Both the position numbers and the translations under genes were made by a program. Under the pieces are notes generated by a model, which saw nothing but the letters and a program-made list of their open reading frames with translations, was not told where the DNA came from and did not search any database. DNA of 20,736 bases, taken from a virus. The stretch lies in the IMG/VR virus record IMGVR_UViG_3300030382_002497, positions 1 through 20,736 of that record. One strand, 5' to 3'. Numbering within the stretch: the stretch's first letter is position 1; the number at the start of each line of letters is the position of its first letter. This document shows positions 19,993-20,736 of this stretch, in pieces.

Positions 19993-20735
19993 TATCTACG
20001 GGTCATCCTTATGGAATACGGCATACCCGCATCCAATACAGATTCATTTTTGCCAAAAAACTCTACTTCCCATTTGTCATTTAAAGTGGCTGTGTCTGCT
20101 GTATCCCCTGCAAACCTAATATCAACACTCCCTGCCAATGGCTGATATTGACCATTGATTGTTTGAATATAATCTGCTGTATCGCCATTATTCATTCTTT
20201 CAGCACCAAGATTATCTGCATCCTTTTCCCAGACAGAATACTTAGCAGTCCCAAATGCTCCTGCGGTAGTAATCTTAACGCCTACTCTGTCATAAACATC
20301 GTGGTACTGACCTCTGGTATCAACTAAACGAACATTGCCAGCAACTGAGACTTCCCTAATAACTCCTTGAGAAGAATCACCGCTGACCTGCCAAGACAGC
20401 TTTGTACTGCCCTCATTCAATGACAGTATGTTTTTCTCAGCTTCTTCAAATAGAGAGTCTGCAATTTGAGAAATAGGATCAGATGCCCTAATTAAGAAAG
20501 AACAAGCCAGCAAGGCTGTAGTTCTGACAAGGATATAATCATAGTTGCCATCCTTGTCCTTAAATTGTTTTCTGGGTAGCCTACCGTCCAACCTAGAATC
20601 AAGGTATTTTTCAGCATTAGAGATATATCGTGTTTTTAGAGTTGCCCAATCATCTCCAGACTCCATTAGCATATCGTTAGGATTGGTAGCACTATTATAG
20701 TAATAAACAGCATCCAGCGTGGATTCATAAAACCA
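19992..20735 (-). CDS. Head-tail connector/adaptor-like protein, N-terminus beyond right edge
   Basis: The frame is open past the ATG at 20672 to the end of the window (preceding residues WFYESTLDAVYYYNSATNPN), so the gene begins outside and 247 codons are visible. DMLMESGDDWATLKTRYISN, then KYLDSRLDGRLPRKQF, then ILVRTTALLACSFLIRASDP form a helical bundle like the gp6-type head-tail connectors. The C-terminal half is beta-rich (VSVAGNVRLVDTRGQYHDVY and GSVDIRFAGDT). Position at the head side of the tail genes supports the call. The role is inferred from order and fold pattern. Confidence 0.6.
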   Translation of the reverse strand, partial: WFYESTLDAVYYYNSATNPNDMLMESGDDWATLKTRYISNAEKYLDSRLDGRLPRKQFKDKDGNYDYILVRTTALLACSFLIRASDPISQIADSLFEEAEKNILSLNEGSTKLSWQVSGDSSQGVIREVSVAGNVRLVDTRGQYHDVYDRVGVKITTAGAFGTAKYSVWEKDADNLGAERMNNGDTADYIQTINGQYQPLAGSVDIRFAGDTADTATLNDKWEVEFFGKNESVLDAGMPYSIRMTRR

Positions 20736-20736
20736 C

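Noticed and set aside
1-20736. CRISPR array, insertion sequence, or integrase with attachment site
   Set aside because: No regularly spaced repeats, transposase motifs or tyrosine/serine recombinase signatures were seen in any frame.

Overview
This window is part of an AT-rich genome of a tailed double-stranded DNA bacteriophage. The evidence is tightly packed, overlapping small genes, a replication module on one strand, and a tail-morphogenesis operon on the other. A tail tube protein, a G/GT-type pair of tail assembly chaperones and a 968-residue tape measure protein, with no sheath or contractile baseplate gene in view, point to a long non-contractile tail (siphovirus morphology). The sequence does not identify the host. 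No integrase, repressor, lysis, terminase, portal, capsid or DNA polymerase gene lies in the window. Both ends cut through genes.

Left arm, plus strand, 2-4932: the end of a Gp88-like phage protein, then about twenty small genes. Most are linked by ATGA or TAATG overlaps and preceded by AAGGAG-type ribosome binding sites. Several encode tiny single-span membrane proteins or small proteins with paired cysteines. A strong sigma70-type promoter lies at 809-837. A probable structured RNA with a U-tract (3009-3108) sits between two genes.

Replication and recombination module, plus strand, 4929-11279: a winged-helix replication initiator, a primase-helicase fusion (zinc ribbon, TOPRIM, RecA-type helicase), a metallophosphoesterase, a probable single-stranded DNA-binding protein, an HNH/NinG-like protein, a DUF1599-like protein and a NinB-like protein. 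The initiator gene carries GGTGGGGT iterons followed by an AT-rich palindrome, in the linker between its two domains. This is a lambda-O-like layout for an origin. Two genes here (8376 and 9773) appear to have leaderless promoters.

A bidirectional terminator at 11292-11320 separates the convergent arms. The right arm, minus strand (read from 20735 down to 11360), encodes in transcription order: a head-tail connector (partial), a tail terminator-like protein, a small basic protein, the major tail protein, tail chaperone G with a -1 frameshifted GT extension, the tape measure protein and two distal tail proteins.

The least expected signals are five copies of a GTTAAA-N-TTTAAC palindrome at or touching stop codons in both arms, the structured RNA directly abutting one of those palindromes, the intragenic origin, the twin leaderless promoters, and a perfect 72-bp tandem duplication in the tape measure gene.
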